In this document: positions 8,989 to 18,596 of the stretch, in pieces | Numbering within the stretch: position 1 is the first letter of the stretch | Layout of the letters: each line of letters opens with the position of its first letter | Notes under the pieces: generated by a model | The model's input: only the letters and a program-made list of their open reading frames with translations | Databases searched by the model: none | Told to the model about the DNA's origin: nothing | Made by a program: the position numbers and the translations under genes | Assembly (NCBI RefSeq): GCF_008245045.1 | Contig: NZ_CP043428.1 | Span: 62,001-126,000 of the forward strand | Length of the DNA: 64,000 nt | Direction of reading: 5' to 3' | Source of the DNA: Campylobacter volucris | Lineage (GTDB): Bacteria; Campylobacterota; Campylobacteria; Campylobacterales; Campylobacteraceae

Positions 8989-9102
8989 AAACTCAAAATC
9001 ATCTTAATCTTATAAATTCTTTTAGAATGATTTTTTGTAAAATTATTAAAAGAATAAATATGCTAAAATACCGAGCTTAAATTTTTGATGAAAGGAGAAA
9101 AC

Positions 9103-9321
9103 TTGGCAAAAGATGATGTTATCGAAATTGATGGTAATGTGATTGAAGCTTTACCAAATGCAACTTTTAAAGTTGAACTAGATAATAAACATGTAATACT
9201 TTGTCATATTGCTGGTAAAATGCGTATGCATTATATAAGAATTATGCCTGGCGATAGAGTTAAAGTAGAGCTTACCCCTTATAGTCTTGACAAGGGTCGT
9301 ATAACTTTTAGGTATAAATAA
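9103..9321 (+). CDS. infA: Translation initiation factor IF-1, TTG start
   Basis: The 72-residue OB-fold protein binds the ribosomal A site during initiation. I choose the TTG at 9103 because it gives the exact family N-terminus ([16 protein letters not shown]) and length. It also lies five bases after AAAGGAGA. The ATG at 9088 would place that ribosome-binding site inside the reading frame. Hallmarks are [10 protein letters not shown] and [12 protein letters not shown] rare start codon on an essential initiation factor may set its level. Confidence 0.93.
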   Translation: MAKDDVIEIDGNVIEALPNATFKVELDNKHVILCHIAGKMRMHYIRIMPGDRVKVELTPYSLDKGRITFRYK

Positions 9322-9349
9322 TCTAAGTTATTTAAAAGCAAAGCTAAGA

Positions 9350-9355
9350 TATAAT
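9350..9355 (+). promoter_or_regulatory. Probable promoter -10 of the alpha operon
   Basis: A perfect TATAAT lies 138 bases before the rpmJ start, in an A/T-rich context after infA. It would give an untranslated leader of about 130 bases containing the hairpin at 9397-9428. No clear -35 box is visible. Confidence 0.5.
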
Positions 9356-9396
9356 TAGCACTTTTGCAGAAATTGCAATCAAACTGTATGAAGAAG

Positions 9397-9428
9397 TATT
9401 TTCAAAATCACCACTTATTTTGAAAATA
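9397..9428 (+). promoter_or_regulatory. 12-bp hairpin in the leader of the alpha operon
   Basis: A perfect 12-bp inverted repeat (TATTTTCAAAAT and ATTTTGAAAATA) with an 8-base loop lies 65 bases upstream of rpmJ. It is followed by GTTGG, not a U tract, so it does not look like a plain terminator. Because rpsD (S4) is in this operon, an autoregulatory role is possible, though this is inference. Confidence 0.4.
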
Positions 9429-9492
9429 GTTGGTTAGTCAAAAAACCTGGTGCAGTTGTAAAAAAGTGGAATTTACAATACAGGAGTAAGGC

Positions 9493-9606
9493 ATGAAAGT
9501 TAGACCATCTGTTAAAAAGATGTGCGACAAGTGCAAAGTAGTTCGCCGTAAAGGTGTGGTTCGCATTATTTGCGAAAATCCAAAACATAAACAAAGACAA
9601 GGATAA
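9493..9606 (+). CDS. rpmJ: 50S ribosomal protein L36
   Basis: A 37-residue protein reading [17 protein letters not shown] and ending KHKQRQG. It carries the zinc-binding C-C-C-H set (CDKC, then C and H near the C-terminus). AGGAG ends six bases before the ATG. It is first in the alpha operon, with rpsM starting three bases after its stop. Confidence 0.95.
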
Positions 9607-9609
9607 TTT

Positions 9610-9975
9610 ATGGCTCGTATCGCAGGTGTAGATTTACCAAAGAAAAAAAGAATCGAATATGGCTTGACTTATATTTATGGTATAGGTTTGCATACTTCAA
9701 GAAAAATCTTAGATAAAACAGGAATTTCTTATGACAAAAGAGTTCATGAGCTAAGTGAAGATGAAGCAGCAGCTATCCGTAAAGAAATTCAAGAAAATTA
9801 CATGGTTGAAGGTGATCTTAGAAAACAAGTTGCTATGGATATAAAAGCATTGATGGATTTAGGAAGTTTTAGAGGATTAAGACATAGAAAAGGCTTACCA
9901 GTTCGCGGTCAAAAAACCAAAACTAATGCAAGAACTAGAAAAGGTAAGAGAAAAACTGTTGGTGCAAAATCATAA
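9610..9975 (+). CDS. rpsM: 30S ribosomal protein S13
   Basis: A 121-residue head protein of the small subunit that contacts the P-site tRNA. It reads [16 protein letters not shown] at the start, has the helix-two-turn-helix GLTYIYGIG, and ends with a basic tail ([17 protein letters not shown]) typical of S13. The gene lies between rpmJ and rpsK with gaps of 3 and 10 bases. Confidence 0.97.
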   Translation: MARIAGVDLPKKKRIEYGLTYIYGIGLHTSRKILDKTGISYDKRVHELSEDEAAAIRKEIQENYMVEGDLRKQVAMDIKALMDLGSFRGLRHRKGLPVRGQKTKTNARTRKGKRKTVGAKS

Positions 9976-9985
9976 GGACTAAGAA

Positions 9986-10378
9986 ATGGCAAAAAGAAAA
10001 GTAGTAAAGAAAAAAGTAGTTAAAAAAAATATTGCAAAAGGTATAGTTTATATTAATGCAACTTTTAATAACACTATGGTAACAGTTACAGATGAAATGG
10101 GAAATGCTATTGCTTGGAGTAGTGCAGGTGGTTTAGGCTTTAAAGGTTCTAAAAAATCAACTCCTTATGCAGCACAACAAGCAGTAGAAGATGCTTTAAA
10201 TAAAGCAAAAGAACATGGTATCAAAGAAGTAGGTATCAAAGTTCAAGGACCAGGAAGTGGTCGTGAGACAGCGGTAAAAAGTGTAGGTGCTATGGAAGGT
10301 ATAAAAGTAGCTTTCTTAAAAGATATAACTCCATTAGCTCATAATGGTTGTAGACCACCAAAACGTCGTCGTGTCTAA
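9986..10378 (+). CDS. rpsK: 30S ribosomal protein S11
   Basis: A 130-residue platform protein of the small subunit. It shows [18 protein letters not shown] near residue 20, the [14 protein letters not shown] stretch, and the C-terminal [15 protein letters not shown] characteristic of S11. Part of the alpha operon. Confidence 0.97.
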   Translation: MAKRKVVKKKVVKKNIAKGIVYINATFNNTMVTVTDEMGNAIAWSSAGGLGFKGSKKSTPYAAQQAVEDALNKAKEHGIKEVGIKVQGPGSGRETAVKSVGAMEGIKVAFLKDITPLAHNGCRPPKRRRV

Positions 10379-10408
10379 GAATAAGATATAAGATTTAGGA
10401 GAATTATT

Positions 10409-11035
10409 ATGGCAAGATATAGAGGACCAGTTGAAAAATTAGAAAGACGACTTGGCGTAAGTTTAGCAATGAAGGGCGAAAGAAGATTAGCAGGTAAAAG
10501 TGCTTTAGACAAACGCCCTTATGCACCAGGTCAGCACGGACAAAGAAAAGCAAAAATTAGCGAATATGGACTTCAATTAAGAGAAAAACAAAAAGCTAAA
10601 TTTATGTATGGAGTTAGCGAAAAGCAATTTAGAAGATTATTTGCTGAAGCTGCAAGAAAAGATGGAAACACAGGTGCGCTTTTGATCCAACTTTTAGAGC
10701 AAAGACTTGATAATGTTGTTTATAGAATGGGTTTTGCAACAACTCGTCGTTTTGCAAGACAGCTTGTAACTCATGGACACATTTTAGTAAATGGCAAAAG
10801 AGTAGATATACCAAGCTATAGAGTTGAAGCAGGTCAGAAAATAGAAGTTATCGAAAAAAGCAAAAACAATCCTCAAATTTCAAGAGCTATTGAGCTTACA
10901 GCTCAAACTGGTATAGTTGCTTGGGTTGATGTAGAAAAAGACAAAAGATTTGGAATTTTTACAAGAAAACCTGAGAGAGAAGAAGTGATCATTCCAGTTG
11001 AGGAAAGATTTATCGTTGAGTTGTATTCTAAATAA
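10409..11035 (+). CDS. rpsD: 30S ribosomal protein S4
   Basis: A 208-residue primary 16S rRNA-binding protein. The N-terminal part reads [16 protein letters not shown]. The S4 RNA-binding domain (about 98-160) includes [20 protein letters not shown] and [11 protein letters not shown]. In other bacteria S4 represses its own operon by binding the leader; here the alpha-operon leader has a long hairpin upstream of rpmJ. The N-terminal zinc-finger cysteines of some S4 forms are absent. Confidence 0.97.
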   Translation: MARYRGPVEKLERRLGVSLAMKGERRLAGKSALDKRPYAPGQHGQRKAKISEYGLQLREKQKAKFMYGVSEKQFRRLFAEAARKDGNTGALLIQLLEQRLDNVVYRMGFATTRRFARQLVTHGHILVNGKRVDIPSYRVEAGQKIEVIEKSKNNPQISRAIELTAQTGIVAWVDVEKDKRFGIFTRKPEREEVIIPVEERFIVELYSK

Positions 11036-11049
11036 TAAAGGTATTTGAT

Positions 11050-12063
11050 ATGAGACATATTACAACTTCTGCTTATACACCAACAGAGTTTAGTATTGAA
11101 AATATCAGCGATACAATAGCAAAAGTTAGTGCATGGCCTTTTGAGATCGGCTATGCGATTACTTTAGCGCATCCTTTACGCCGTTTGCTTTACTCTAGCA
11201 CGGTTGGTTATGCACCAACTGGAGTAAAAATCAAAGGCGTATCGCATGAATTTGATAGTATGCGTGGAATGCTTGAAGATGTAGCGCTGTTTATTATCAA
11301 TCTGAAAAAATTAAGATTTAGATTAAAAACAGATTCTGAAAAAGAGATTGTTACTTTTAGTTTTAAAGGCCCTAAAGAAATTTGCGGAAAAGACTTAGAT
11401 AATGATGTTGTTGAGGTTGTGAATTCAGATAGTTATCTTGCTACGATTAATGAAGATGCAGATTTAGAATTTACACTGATAATAGAAAAAGGTATAGGTT
11501 ATGTTCCATCTGAAGAAGTTCAAAATTTCTTAGATCCTGAATTTATAGCACTTGATGCATTTTTTACACCTGTAAAACATGCAGTATATGACATAGAAAA
11601 AGTGCTTTTTGAAGATAACCCAGATTATGAAAAAGTAGTTTTTACAATCACAACTGATGGACAAATTTCACCAAGTGATGCGTTTAAAAATGCTTTAGAA
11701 GCTATGTATAAACAATTATCAGTATTTGACAAAATTGCTAGTGCAAAATGTGTAGTAGCAAGCCAAACTTCAGCTAATGAAGTAGAGCATGTAAAATTAT
11801 TACAAAATATTACTGATTTAAATTTAAGCGCTAGAAGCTATAATTGCTTAGAAAAAGCTAATGTTGTTTATATAGGCGAGCTTGCTTTAATGAGTGCAGG
11901 CGAACTTGCGGATTTAAAAAATTTAGGAAAAAAATCTCTTGATGAGATTAAAAGCGTTATGGAATCTATAGGTTTTCCTATAGGAGGTTCAAAACTCAGT
12001 GATAGTGCAAAAGAAACGCTGACAAAAAAAATTACAGAATTAAAAGCGCAAAACGAAGGATAA
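11050..12063 (+). CDS. rpoA: RNA polymerase subunit alpha
   Basis: The 337-residue assembly subunit of RNA polymerase. The N-terminal dimerisation domain includes [17 protein letters not shown] (about 35-51) and the [11 protein letters not shown] stretch. The C-terminal domain (about 255-320), which binds UP elements and activators, shows [14 protein letters not shown] and [14 protein letters not shown]. It starts 15 bases after rpsD and ends 3 bases before rplQ. Confidence 0.97.
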   Translation: MRHITTSAYTPTEFSIENISDTIAKVSAWPFEIGYAITLAHPLRRLLYSSTVGYAPTGVKIKGVSHEFDSMRGMLEDVALFIINLKKLRFRLKTDSEKEIVTFSFKGPKEICGKDLDNDVVEVVNSDSYLATINEDADLEFTLIIEKGIGYVPSEEVQNFLDPEFIALDAFFTPVKHAVYDIEKVLFEDNPDYEKVVFTITTDGQISPSDAFKNALEAMYKQLSVFDKIASAKCVVASQTSANEVEHVKLLQNITDLNLSARSYNCLEKANVVYIGELALMSAGELADLKNLGKKSLDEIKSVMESIGFPIGGSKLSDSAKETLTKKITELKAQNEG

Positions 12064-12066
12064 TCA

Positions 12067-12420
12067 ATGAGACATAGACATGGATATAGAAAATTAGGAC
12101 GCACATCTTCTCATCGTGCTGCCTTATTAAAAAATCTTACCATTGCTATAATTAAAGCTGGTAAAATAGAAACAACACTACCTAAAGCAAAAGAATTAAG
12201 AGGGTATGTTGAAAGATTAATCACTCGTGCAAGAAAGGGTGATTTTAACGCTCATAGAGCTGTTTTTGCAAGTTTGCAAGATAAAGAAGCTACAAATAAA
12301 CTTGTTACAGAAATAGCACCAAAATATACAGATAGAAATGGTGGATATACTAGAATCATTAAAACTAGAATTCGCCGTGGCGATGCTGCTGAAATGGCAT
12401 TTATCGAATTTGTGGCCTAA
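12067..12420 (+). CDS. rplQ: 50S ribosomal protein L17
   Basis: A 117-residue large-subunit protein reading [17 protein letters not shown] at the start and ending with [20 protein letters not shown], the L17 signature. It is the last gene of the alpha operon and is followed at once by a strong terminator. Confidence 0.97.
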   Translation: MRHRHGYRKLGRTSSHRAALLKNLTIAIIKAGKIETTLPKAKELRGYVERLITRARKGDFNAHRAVFASLQDKEATNKLVTEIAPKYTDRNGGYTRIIKTRIRRGDAAEMAFIEFVA

Positions 12421-12422
12421 TT

Positions 12423-12447
12423 AATCCTAGCTTTTGCTAGGATTTTC
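12423..12447 (+). terminator. Terminator of the alpha operon
   Basis: A perfect 9-bp stem (AATCCTAGC at 12423-12431, GCTAGGATT at 12436-12444) with a TTTT loop and TTC following, two bases after the rplQ stop. The rest of the gap to hisG is A/T-rich. Confidence 0.8.
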
Positions 12448-12592
12448 CTACTTTATCTACTCATTTTTACAATTTTTTTGATTTATCTACTTTATTTACG
12501 AAAATATAGATTTTTCATTTTAAAAACAAATTAGCAAAATTTTAAGATTGTTTGAAAAAAGATGATTTGTAGCTAAAAAATCAATTACTTAT

Positions 12593-12600
12593 GCTAATAT
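12593..12600 (+). promoter_or_regulatory. Possible extended -10 of the his operon
   Basis: GCTAATAT, preceded by AT, lies 30 bases upstream of the hisG ATG in an A/T-rich stretch. No his leader peptide with a run of histidine codons was found in the 180-base gap, so classical his attenuation seems absent. Confidence 0.35.
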
Positions 12601-12629
12601 ATTTTATCTTATAAATTAAGGATTAAAAT

Positions 12630-13529
12630 ATGCAAGAAAATTCTCGTTTGCGTATAGCTATACAAAAATCAGGTAGGCTTTCTAAAGAGTCCATAGAGCT
12701 TTTAAACAAATGCGGGATTAAAATGTATATGCACGAACAAAGCCTTATAGCTTTTTGCACTAATTTACCTATAGATATTTTAAGGGTAAGAGATGATGAC
12801 ATACCAGGGCTTATTTTTGATGGAGTGGTTGATCTTGGTATTGTGGGTGAAAATGTATTAGAAGAAAATGAATTAGAAAGAAAATCAAAAAATGAAATTT
12901 CAAATTATAAAATGCTCAAAAAGCTTGATTTTGGAACTTGTCGTTTGTCTTTGGCTTTACCAGAAAATGTAGAATATAAAGGTATAGAAAGTTTTAAAAA
13001 TTTACGCATAGCCACTTCATATCCTCAACTTTTAAAGCGTTTTATGCAAGAAAATAACATTCCATATAAAACTTGTATGCTAACAGGCTCAGTAGAAGTT
13101 GCTCCTAGTGCAAATTTAGCAGATGGAATTTGTGATTTAGTTTCTAGTGGAGCGACTTTAAAGGCAAATGGTTTAAAAGAAGCTATGGTGATTTATCGAT
13201 CAAAAGCTTGTATTATCCAAAAATATGAAGCACTAAATTCACATAAACAAGAACTTGTAGATAAATTATTAGTTAGAATAAATGGTGTCATGCAAGCTAG
13301 AGAATCAAAATATATTATGCTTCATGCACCTATTGAAAAACTTGAAAAAATCACAGCCTTATTACCAGGTGTAGAAAAACCTACCATTTTACCTTTAGAA
13401 AATGATAAATCAAAAGTAGCTTTGCATATGGTAAGTCAAGAAAATCTTTTTTGGGAAACTATGGAAGCTTTAAAAAGCGAAGGTGCGACAGCGATTTTAG
13501 TGTTGCCAATTGAAAAAATGCTCTCATAA
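12630..13529 (+). CDS. hisG: ATP phosphoribosyltransferase (long form)
   Basis: It catalyses the first step of histidine synthesis, joining ATP and PRPP. At 299 residues it is the long HisG with a C-terminal regulatory ACT-like domain (about 225-299), so it needs no HisZ and should be inhibited by histidine. Conserved stretches are [11 protein letters not shown] (about 8-18), the [21 protein letters not shown] region and the PRPP loop [14 protein letters not shown] (about 170-183). First gene of the operon. Confidence 0.96.
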   Translation: MQENSRLRIAIQKSGRLSKESIELLNKCGIKMYMHEQSLIAFCTNLPIDILRVRDDDIPGLIFDGVVDLGIVGENVLEENELERKSKNEISNYKMLKKLDFGTCRLSLALPENVEYKGIESFKNLRIATSYPQLLKRFMQENNIPYKTCMLTGSVEVAPSANLADGICDLVSSGATLKANGLKEAMVIYRSKACIIQKYEALNSHKQELVDKLLVRINGVMQARESKYIMLHAPIEKLEKITALLPGVEKPTILPLENDKSKVALHMVSQENLFWETMEALKSEGATAILVLPIEKMLS

Positions 13530-13538
13530 GGAAAAGCT

Positions 13539-14819
13539 ATGCAGATATTAAAATTTGAAAATTTAAACAAAACCCAACAAGAACAAGCTCTAAAACGCCC
13601 AGCTATAGGCGTTAATCCTCAAGTTAAAACTATAGTAGAAAACATCATCAAAGAAGTCAAAGAAAAAGGCGATGAAGCGCTTAAAGAAATGGCTTTAAAA
13701 TTTGATAAAGTAAAGCTAGATTCTATAAAATTAAGCCAAGAACAAATAGATGATTTAGCATTAAAAGTTGATGATGAATTACAAGAAGCGATAAAAATAG
13801 CTTATAAAAATATTTATAAATTTCACAAAGCTCAAGAAACTCAAAGCATAAAAGTGCAAACCTTTGATGGAGTAACTTGTAAAATCATCACAAGATCCAT
13901 AGAAAAAGTAGGCCTTTATATACCAGGTGGTTTAGCGCCTTTATTTTCTACTGCTTTAATGCTTGCTATTCCAGCAAAGATAGCTCAGTGCAAACACATA
14001 GCCTTAGCATCTCCAGCTCCATTGCACCCAGCCATAGCTTTTGTAGCAAAGCTTTGTGGCATTAATGAAGTGTATCAAATGGGTGGGGCAGGAGCCATAG
14101 CAGCATTAGCTTATGGAACACAAAGTGTTGAAAAAGTAGATAAAATTTTTGGTCCAGGAAATGCCTTTGTAACCGAAGCTAAAAAGCAAGTAAATAACGA
14201 TAGTGTAGCTATAGATATGCAAGCAGGTCCTTCAGAAGTTTTGGTTTTAGCTGATGATAAAGCAAATGCTAAATTTATCGCTTCTGATTTGCTTTCTCAA
14301 GCCGAACATGGAGCAGATTCTCAAGCGATTTTAGTATGTATTGATGAAAATTTAGCTAACAATGTAAGCAAAGAAGTCTCCTTACAACTTCAAAATCTTT
14401 CAAGAAAAGAAATTGCAAGCAAGGCTATAGAAAATTCAAAAATTATCATCGCAAAAAATTTAGAACACGCTATAAGTATTTCTAATGAATATGCACCCGA
14501 GCATTTAATCATCCATACTCAAAATCCAAATGAGCTTTTAGATCAAATTTTGCACGCAGGTTCTATCTTTTTAGGTGAGTATTCTCCTGAATCTATGGGC
14601 GATTACGCAAGTGGAACTAATCATGTTTTGCCTACTTATGGTCTAACTAGGGCTTATTCTTCTTTGGGACTTGCTGATTTTATGAAAAGAATGAGCGTGC
14701 AAGAGCTTAGCAAAGAAGGCTTTAAAAAACTAGCTCCTATAGTAGAAATTTTAGCTAATGCTGAAGGGCTTGATGCGCATAAAAATGCTGTGAGTATAAG
14801 ATTAGAAAGCTTAAAATGA
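13539..14819 (+). CDS. hisD: Histidinol dehydrogenase
   Basis: This NAD-dependent zinc enzyme oxidises histidinol to histidine. At 426 residues it has the family motifs VGLYIPGG (about 129), [34 protein letters not shown] and the catalytic EYAPEHL (about 325). It overlaps hisB by four bases (ATGA), consistent with coupled translation. Confidence 0.96.
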   Translation: MQILKFENLNKTQQEQALKRPAIGVNPQVKTIVENIIKEVKEKGDEALKEMALKFDKVKLDSIKLSQEQIDDLALKVDDELQEAIKIAYKNIYKFHKAQETQSIKVQTFDGVTCKIITRSIEKVGLYIPGGLAPLFSTALMLAIPAKIAQCKHIALASPAPLHPAIAFVAKLCGINEVYQMGGAGAIAALAYGTQSVEKVDKIFGPGNAFVTEAKKQVNNDSVAIDMQAGPSEVLVLADDKANAKFIASDLLSQAEHGADSQAILVCIDENLANNVSKEVSLQLQNLSRKEIASKAIENSKIIIAKNLEHAISISNEYAPEHLIIHTQNPNELLDQILHAGSIFLGEYSPESMGDYASGTNHVLPTYGLTRAYSSLGLADFMKRMSVQELSKEGFKKLAPIVEILANAEGLDAHKNAVSIRLESLK

Positions 14820-15883
14820 GTGCAAAAATTTTATTTATAGATAGAGATGGTACTTTGATTGATGAGCCTAAAAATGATTTTCAAATTGATTCTTTAGAAA
14901 AGCTTGAATTTGAAAAAGGTGCTATAAATGCACTTTTAAAATTAAAAAATTATGGTTTTAAATTTGTCATGGTGAGCAATCAAGATGGCCTAGGCACAAA
15001 TTCTTTTCCTAAAGAAGACTTTGATAAAGCTCATGAGAAAATGCTAAGTGTTTTTAAAAGTTGTGGTATAGAATTTGAAGATATTTTTATATGTCCGCAT
15101 TTTGAGCATGAAAATTGTGCGTGTAGAAAACCAAAGACGGCTATGCTTGAAAATTATATAAAAAATGAGCTTTTTGACAAAGACAAAAGCTTTGTCATAG
15201 GCGATAGAGATAGCGATATGCTCTTAGCGCAAAATCTTCAAATCAAAGGTTTAAAATACGATAAAACTAATTTTAATTGGGAGCAAATTTGTGAGTATAT
15301 TTTAAAGCATTTTAGAAATGCTAGTGTGATTAGAAACACCAAAGAAACGCAAATTAAACTAAATTTAGCTTTTAATGACACTCCAAAAGCTAGTATCAAT
15401 ACAGGTATAGCTTTTTTTGATCATATGTTAGAGCAAATTGCTACTCATGCAAATATTTCTTTAAGCATTGAATGCAAAGGTGATTTAGAAGTAGATGAGC
15501 ACCATAGTGTAGAAGATGTAGCACTTGCTTTGGGTGAGGCTATAAAAAATGCATTAGATCAAAAAATAGGCATATCAAGATATGGTTTTGTTTTGCCTAT
15601 GGATGAGACTTTAGCAAGATGTGCGATCGATTTTTGTAATAGACCACATTTAGTTTATAAAGCTAAATTTAAAAAAGAAAAGCTTGGAGAACTTAGCACA
15701 GAGATGATAGAGCACTTTTTTTATTCTTTAAGCTATGCTATGGGGGCTAGTTTGCATTTAAAAGCAAAAGGAAAAAACGATCATCACAAAGCCGAAGGAC
15801 TTTTTAAAGCCTTTGCAAGAGCTTTAAAAATGGCTATTAAAATAGAAAATGAAAACCTAGCAAGTTCTAAAGGAATGATATGA
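14816..15883 (+). CDS. hisB: Bifunctional histidinol-phosphatase / IGP dehydratase
   Basis: A fusion of two enzymes, 355 residues. The N-terminal HAD phosphatase (1-165) has DRDGTLIDE as nucleophile motif and [14 protein letters not shown] as zinc loop. The C-terminal imidazoleglycerol-phosphate dehydratase (about 167-355) has [27 protein letters not shown] and [16 protein letters not shown]. The last codons (GGA ATG ATA TGA) are duplicated 1.4 kb downstream before hisH, marking where two genes were inserted. Confidence 0.96.
   Translation: MSAKILFIDRDGTLIDEPKNDFQIDSLEKLEFEKGAINALLKLKNYGFKFVMVSNQDGLGTNSFPKEDFDKAHEKMLSVFKSCGIEFEDIFICPHFEHENCACRKPKTAMLENYIKNELFDKDKSFVIGDRDSDMLLAQNLQIKGLKYDKTNFNWEQICEYILKHFRNASVIRNTKETQIKLNLAFNDTPKASINTGIAFFDHMLEQIATHANISLSIECKGDLEVDEHHSVEDVALALGEAIKNALDQKIGISRYGFVLPMDETLARCAIDFCNRPHLVYKAKFKKEKLGELSTEMIEHFFYSLSYAMGASLHLKAKGKNDHHKAEGLFKAFARALKMAIKIENENLASSKGMI
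15870..15883 (+). repeat. 14-bp direct repeat, left boundary of the his-operon insert
   Basis: AAGGAATGATATGA at the 3' end of hisB recurs exactly at 17263-17276, where it supplies the ribosome-binding site and start codon of hisH. The repeat carries the hisB stop and an overlapping ATG. The simplest reading is that the ancestral hisB-hisH junction was duplicated when the intervening two genes entered. Confidence 0.8.
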
Positions 15884-16434
15884 TAAATACAAATATAGTA
15901 CAGTTAAATTTATACTCTACAACAAGAGATGCAATTAGAAGAGAGTTGGTTGAAGTGTTTTTAAGAGAATTACCAGGAAATGGAAATCAAGAACAGGTAA
16001 GTAGATATTGTTATATTGTAGAAAACGCTGATGGTTATAATATTGTATTAAAACGCCCTGCTCCGTTAAATAAAGGATTTGATTTTATTATAAATGTAGA
16101 AAATTTTTACTTTAATGAAAATAATACAAGACGCCATTCGGCTCCATCGCATAATGATATTTTATCTTTATTGATAAAATATAAGAGTATGTATGAAGAA
16201 AATTATTTTGAGATAAGAAATATTATAATACAAATTTATAATTGTGAAAATGTAATTTTGAATCAAAATACACAAAATTTCCCAAAGTTTATTAATTTTG
16301 ATAATAAAGAATATCCAATTTCTATATTATTATATTGTATTAAATGGTTATTTATAGAACAAGATATTACATATTGGAATTATTCGGGAAGAAGAAAATT
16401 TTTTGAAGCCCTTTGTGAGTGTGGCTTAGTATGA
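15880..16434 (+). CDS. Unrecognised protein paired with a DNA methyltransferase
   Basis: I do not recognise this 184-residue soluble protein. It is rich in Asn, Ile and Tyr, has no signal peptide or membrane segment, and contains [18 protein letters not shown] near the start and [17 protein letters not shown] near the end. It overlaps hisB and the methyltransferase by ATGA steps. Its codon use is more A/T-rich than the his genes, which suggests transfer. Position suggests a restriction or accessory partner of the methylase, but no nuclease motif (such as PD-ExK) is clear. Interrupting a his operon, it is unlikely to be a histidine enzyme. Confidence 0.75.
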   Translation: MINTNIVQLNLYSTTRDAIRRELVEVFLRELPGNGNQEQVSRYCYIVENADGYNIVLKRPAPLNKGFDFIINVENFYFNENNTRRHSAPSHNDILSLLIKYKSMYEENYFEIRNIIIQIYNCENVILNQNTQNFPKFINFDNKEYPISILLYCIKWLFIEQDITYWNYSGRRKFFEALCECGLV

Positions 16435-17261
16435 CAATAAAACCTATTTTTTCAAGCCAAGATCGACTTTTTGAGCTTTATCAAAATGATTGCAATAAAT
16501 TATTACCTCAATTTGAAAATCAACTGGATTTGATTTTTGCAGATCCTCCTTATTTTTTATCTAATGATGGCTTAAGTATACAAAGTGGTAAAATAGTAAG
16601 TGTTAATAAAGGGCAATGGGATAAAGGCGATGATATTACTACGATAGATGAATTTAATCTAAAGTGGCTTTTAAATGCAAAAATAGCTTTAAAAGATACA
16701 GGAAGTATTTTAATTAGTGGAACATATCATAATATTTTTTCTCTTGGTAGGATTTTGCAAAAACTTGATTTTAAAATTTTAAATATCATTACTTGGCAAA
16801 AGACTAATCCACCACCAAATTTTTCTTGTAGATATTTAACACATTCTACAGAACAAATTATTTGGGCTAGAAAAAGTCATAAACATAAACATATTTTTAA
16901 TTATGATTTGATGAAAAAATTAAATGAAAATAAGCAAATGCGAGATGTTTGGCAATTTAGCGCTATAGCTCCATGGGAAAAAGTTAATGGCAAACATCCT
17001 ACACAAAAACCTTTATCTTTATTAGTTAGATTGCTTTTGATGGCAAGCGATAATAACTCATTAATTTGTGATCCTTTTAGCGGCAGTTCAACTACAGGGA
17101 TAGCAGCAAATTTATTAAATAGAAAATTTATAGGTTTTGAAAAAGAAGATGAATTTATTAAAATTTCTATAGATCGTAAAATAGAATTAGATAAAAATTT
17201 TACTTTAATACAAAACAAAATTAAAGATTTGAAATTTTTAAAGAAAGCAAATTTGTTTTAA
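16431..17261 (+). CDS. DpnA-like adenine-specific DNA methyltransferase
   Basis: It transfers a methyl group from S-adenosylmethionine to adenine in DNA. I place the start at ATG 16431, overlapping the upstream stop (ATGA), giving 276 residues. The catalytic motif IV DPPYFLSNDG (about residue 39) comes before the cofactor motif I CDPFSGSSTTG (about 219), the beta-class order. Further matches to remembered DpnA (M2.DpnII) include VSVNKGQWDK, WQKTNPPPNFSCRYLTHSTE and GKHPTQKP. The target is therefore plausibly GATC, which is inference. It is embedded in the his operon between duplicated junction sequences. Confidence 0.9.
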   Translation: MTIKPIFSSQDRLFELYQNDCNKLLPQFENQLDLIFADPPYFLSNDGLSIQSGKIVSVNKGQWDKGDDITTIDEFNLKWLLNAKIALKDTGSILISGTYHNIFSLGRILQKLDFKILNIITWQKTNPPPNFSCRYLTHSTEQIIWARKSHKHKHIFNYDLMKKLNENKQMRDVWQFSAIAPWEKVNGKHPTQKPLSLLVRLLLMASDNNSLICDPFSGSSTTGIAANLLNRKFIGFEKEDEFIKISIDRKIELDKNFTLIQNKIKDLKFLKKANLF

Positions 17262-17262
17262 C

Positions 17263-17276
17263 AAGGAATGATATGA
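17263..17276 (+). repeat. 14-bp direct repeat, right boundary of the his-operon insert
   Basis: Second copy of AAGGAATGATATGA. It provides AAGGA as ribosome-binding site and the ATG of hisH (17273). In the presumed ancestor the hisB TGA would have overlapped this ATG by four bases, like other junctions in the operon. Confidence 0.8.
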
Positions 17277-17854
17277 ATTTAGCCATTATAGATACAGGTT
17301 GTGCGAATTTAGCTTCTTTGAAATTTGCTCTTGATCGTTTAGGGCAAAAAAGTATCATCACGCATGATTTAAAAGAACTCTCACAAGCAGATAAGCTTTT
17401 ACTACCAGGGGTTGGTACCGCAGCTAAGGCGATGGAAAATTTACAAGCATTAAATTTGGAAAATTTTCTTCAAACTACTACCAAGCCACTTTTAGGAATT
17501 TGTCTTGGTATGCAAATTTTAGGAAATTTTTCACAAGAATTAGAACAAGAAACTCTAAAAATCATCGACTTTGAAACTATGAAATTTAAACAAAAAGCTG
17601 ATTTTACTTTCCCGCATATGGGGTGGAATCAAGTATCAAGCACGCACGAGCTTTTTAAAGGTTTAAACGGGGCTTATTTTTATTTTGTGCATAGTTATCA
17701 TATACCGCTAAATGCTTATACCATAGCTGAATGCGAGTATTCTACTAAATTTAGTGCAAGTGTAAATAGGGCAAATTTTTATGGTGTGCAGTTTCACCCA
17801 GAAAGAAGTGGCGAAGCGGGTGAAGTGTTATTAAAAAATTTCATATCAATGTAA
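17273..17854 (+). CDS. hisH: IGP synthase, glutamine amidotransferase subunit
   Basis: It releases ammonia from glutamine for HisF. At 193 residues it has the triad of class I amidotransferases: Cys in GICLGMQ (about residue 78), and His and Glu in [10 protein letters not shown] near the C-terminus. [10 protein letters not shown] at the start is typical of HisH. It follows the inserted methylase gene by 11 bases. Confidence 0.95.
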   Translation: MNLAIIDTGCANLASLKFALDRLGQKSIITHDLKELSQADKLLLPGVGTAAKAMENLQALNLENFLQTTTKPLLGICLGMQILGNFSQELEQETLKIIDFETMKFKQKADFTFPHMGWNQVSSTHELFKGLNGAYFYFVHSYHIPLNAYTIAECEYSTKFSASVNRANFYGVQFHPERSGEAGEVLLKNFISM

Positions 17855-17861
17855 GGTTAAA

Positions 17862-18596
17862 ATGCAAACTCAAATCATTCCAGCATTAGATTTAATAAAT
17901 GGCAAAGTAGTAAGACTTTATAAAGGCGATTATACTAAAAAACAAGAGTATGATTATGATCCTTTGACTAAATTCCAAGAGTATGAAGCACAAGGCATAT
18001 CGTGGCTTCATTTGGTGGATTTAGATGGTGCAAAAGATCCTAGCAAAAGGCAATTACAACTCATAGAAAAATTAGCCTTAAATGTCAAAGTAAATTTGCA
18101 AGTAGGCGGAGGCATACGCACTAAAGATGAGGTTAAAGCTTTGCTTGATAGAGGAGTTAAACGCGTGGTTATAGGCTCTTTAGCTATTAAAGATAAAAAG
18201 CTCACCGAAACATTTTTGCAAGAATTTGGCACGCAAAAGCTAGTTTTGGCTTTAGATAGCATTTGTATAAATGATGAATTTTTTGTAGCTACTGATGCGT
18301 GGAGCAAAACTAGTAACGAAACTTTGTTTGATGTTTTAAATTTTTATCAAAACATCACGCATATTTTATGCACCGATATTTCCAAAGATGGCACGATGAG
18401 TGGAGCAAATATAGCTTTATACAAAGCTTTGCATGAAAAATTTCCAAATTTGCAAGTCCAAGCAAGTGGTGGCGTGGCAAGTTTGCAAGATTTTATCGAT
18501 TTAAAAGGTATAGTAAGCGGTATCATCACAGGTAAAGCCTTGCTTGATGGAAAATTTAGCATTAAGGAGGCTCAAAAATGCTTGCAAAACGCATAA
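17862..18596 (+). CDS. hisA: ProFAR isomerase
   Basis: A 244-residue (beta/alpha)8 barrel that opens the ribose ring of ProFAR. It shows [19 protein letters not shown] (D near residue 8 is catalytic), [20 protein letters not shown]-type phosphate loop, and the second half-barrel [11 protein letters not shown] with the second catalytic aspartate. Overlaps hisF by 19 bases. Confidence 0.95.
   Translation: MQTQIIPALDLINGKVVRLYKGDYTKKQEYDYDPLTKFQEYEAQGISWLHLVDLDGAKDPSKRQLQLIEKLALNVKVNLQVGGGIRTKDEVKALLDRGVKRVVIGSLAIKDKKLTETFLQEFGTQKLVLALDSICINDEFFVATDAWSKTSNETLFDVLNFYQNITHILCTDISKDGTMSGANIALYKALHEKFPNLQVQASGGVASLQDFIDLKGIVSGIITGKALLDGKFSIKEAQKCLQNA

Noticed and set aside
9088-9102. ATG at 9088 as infA start
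   Set aside because: It would add residues MKGEN that are absent from IF-1 and put the ribosome-binding site inside the coding frame; the TTG at 9103 fits the family exactly.
16901-17218. 105-residue minus-strand frame in the methylase gene
   Set aside because: It lies wholly within a gene with strong motifs and has no start signal of its own.
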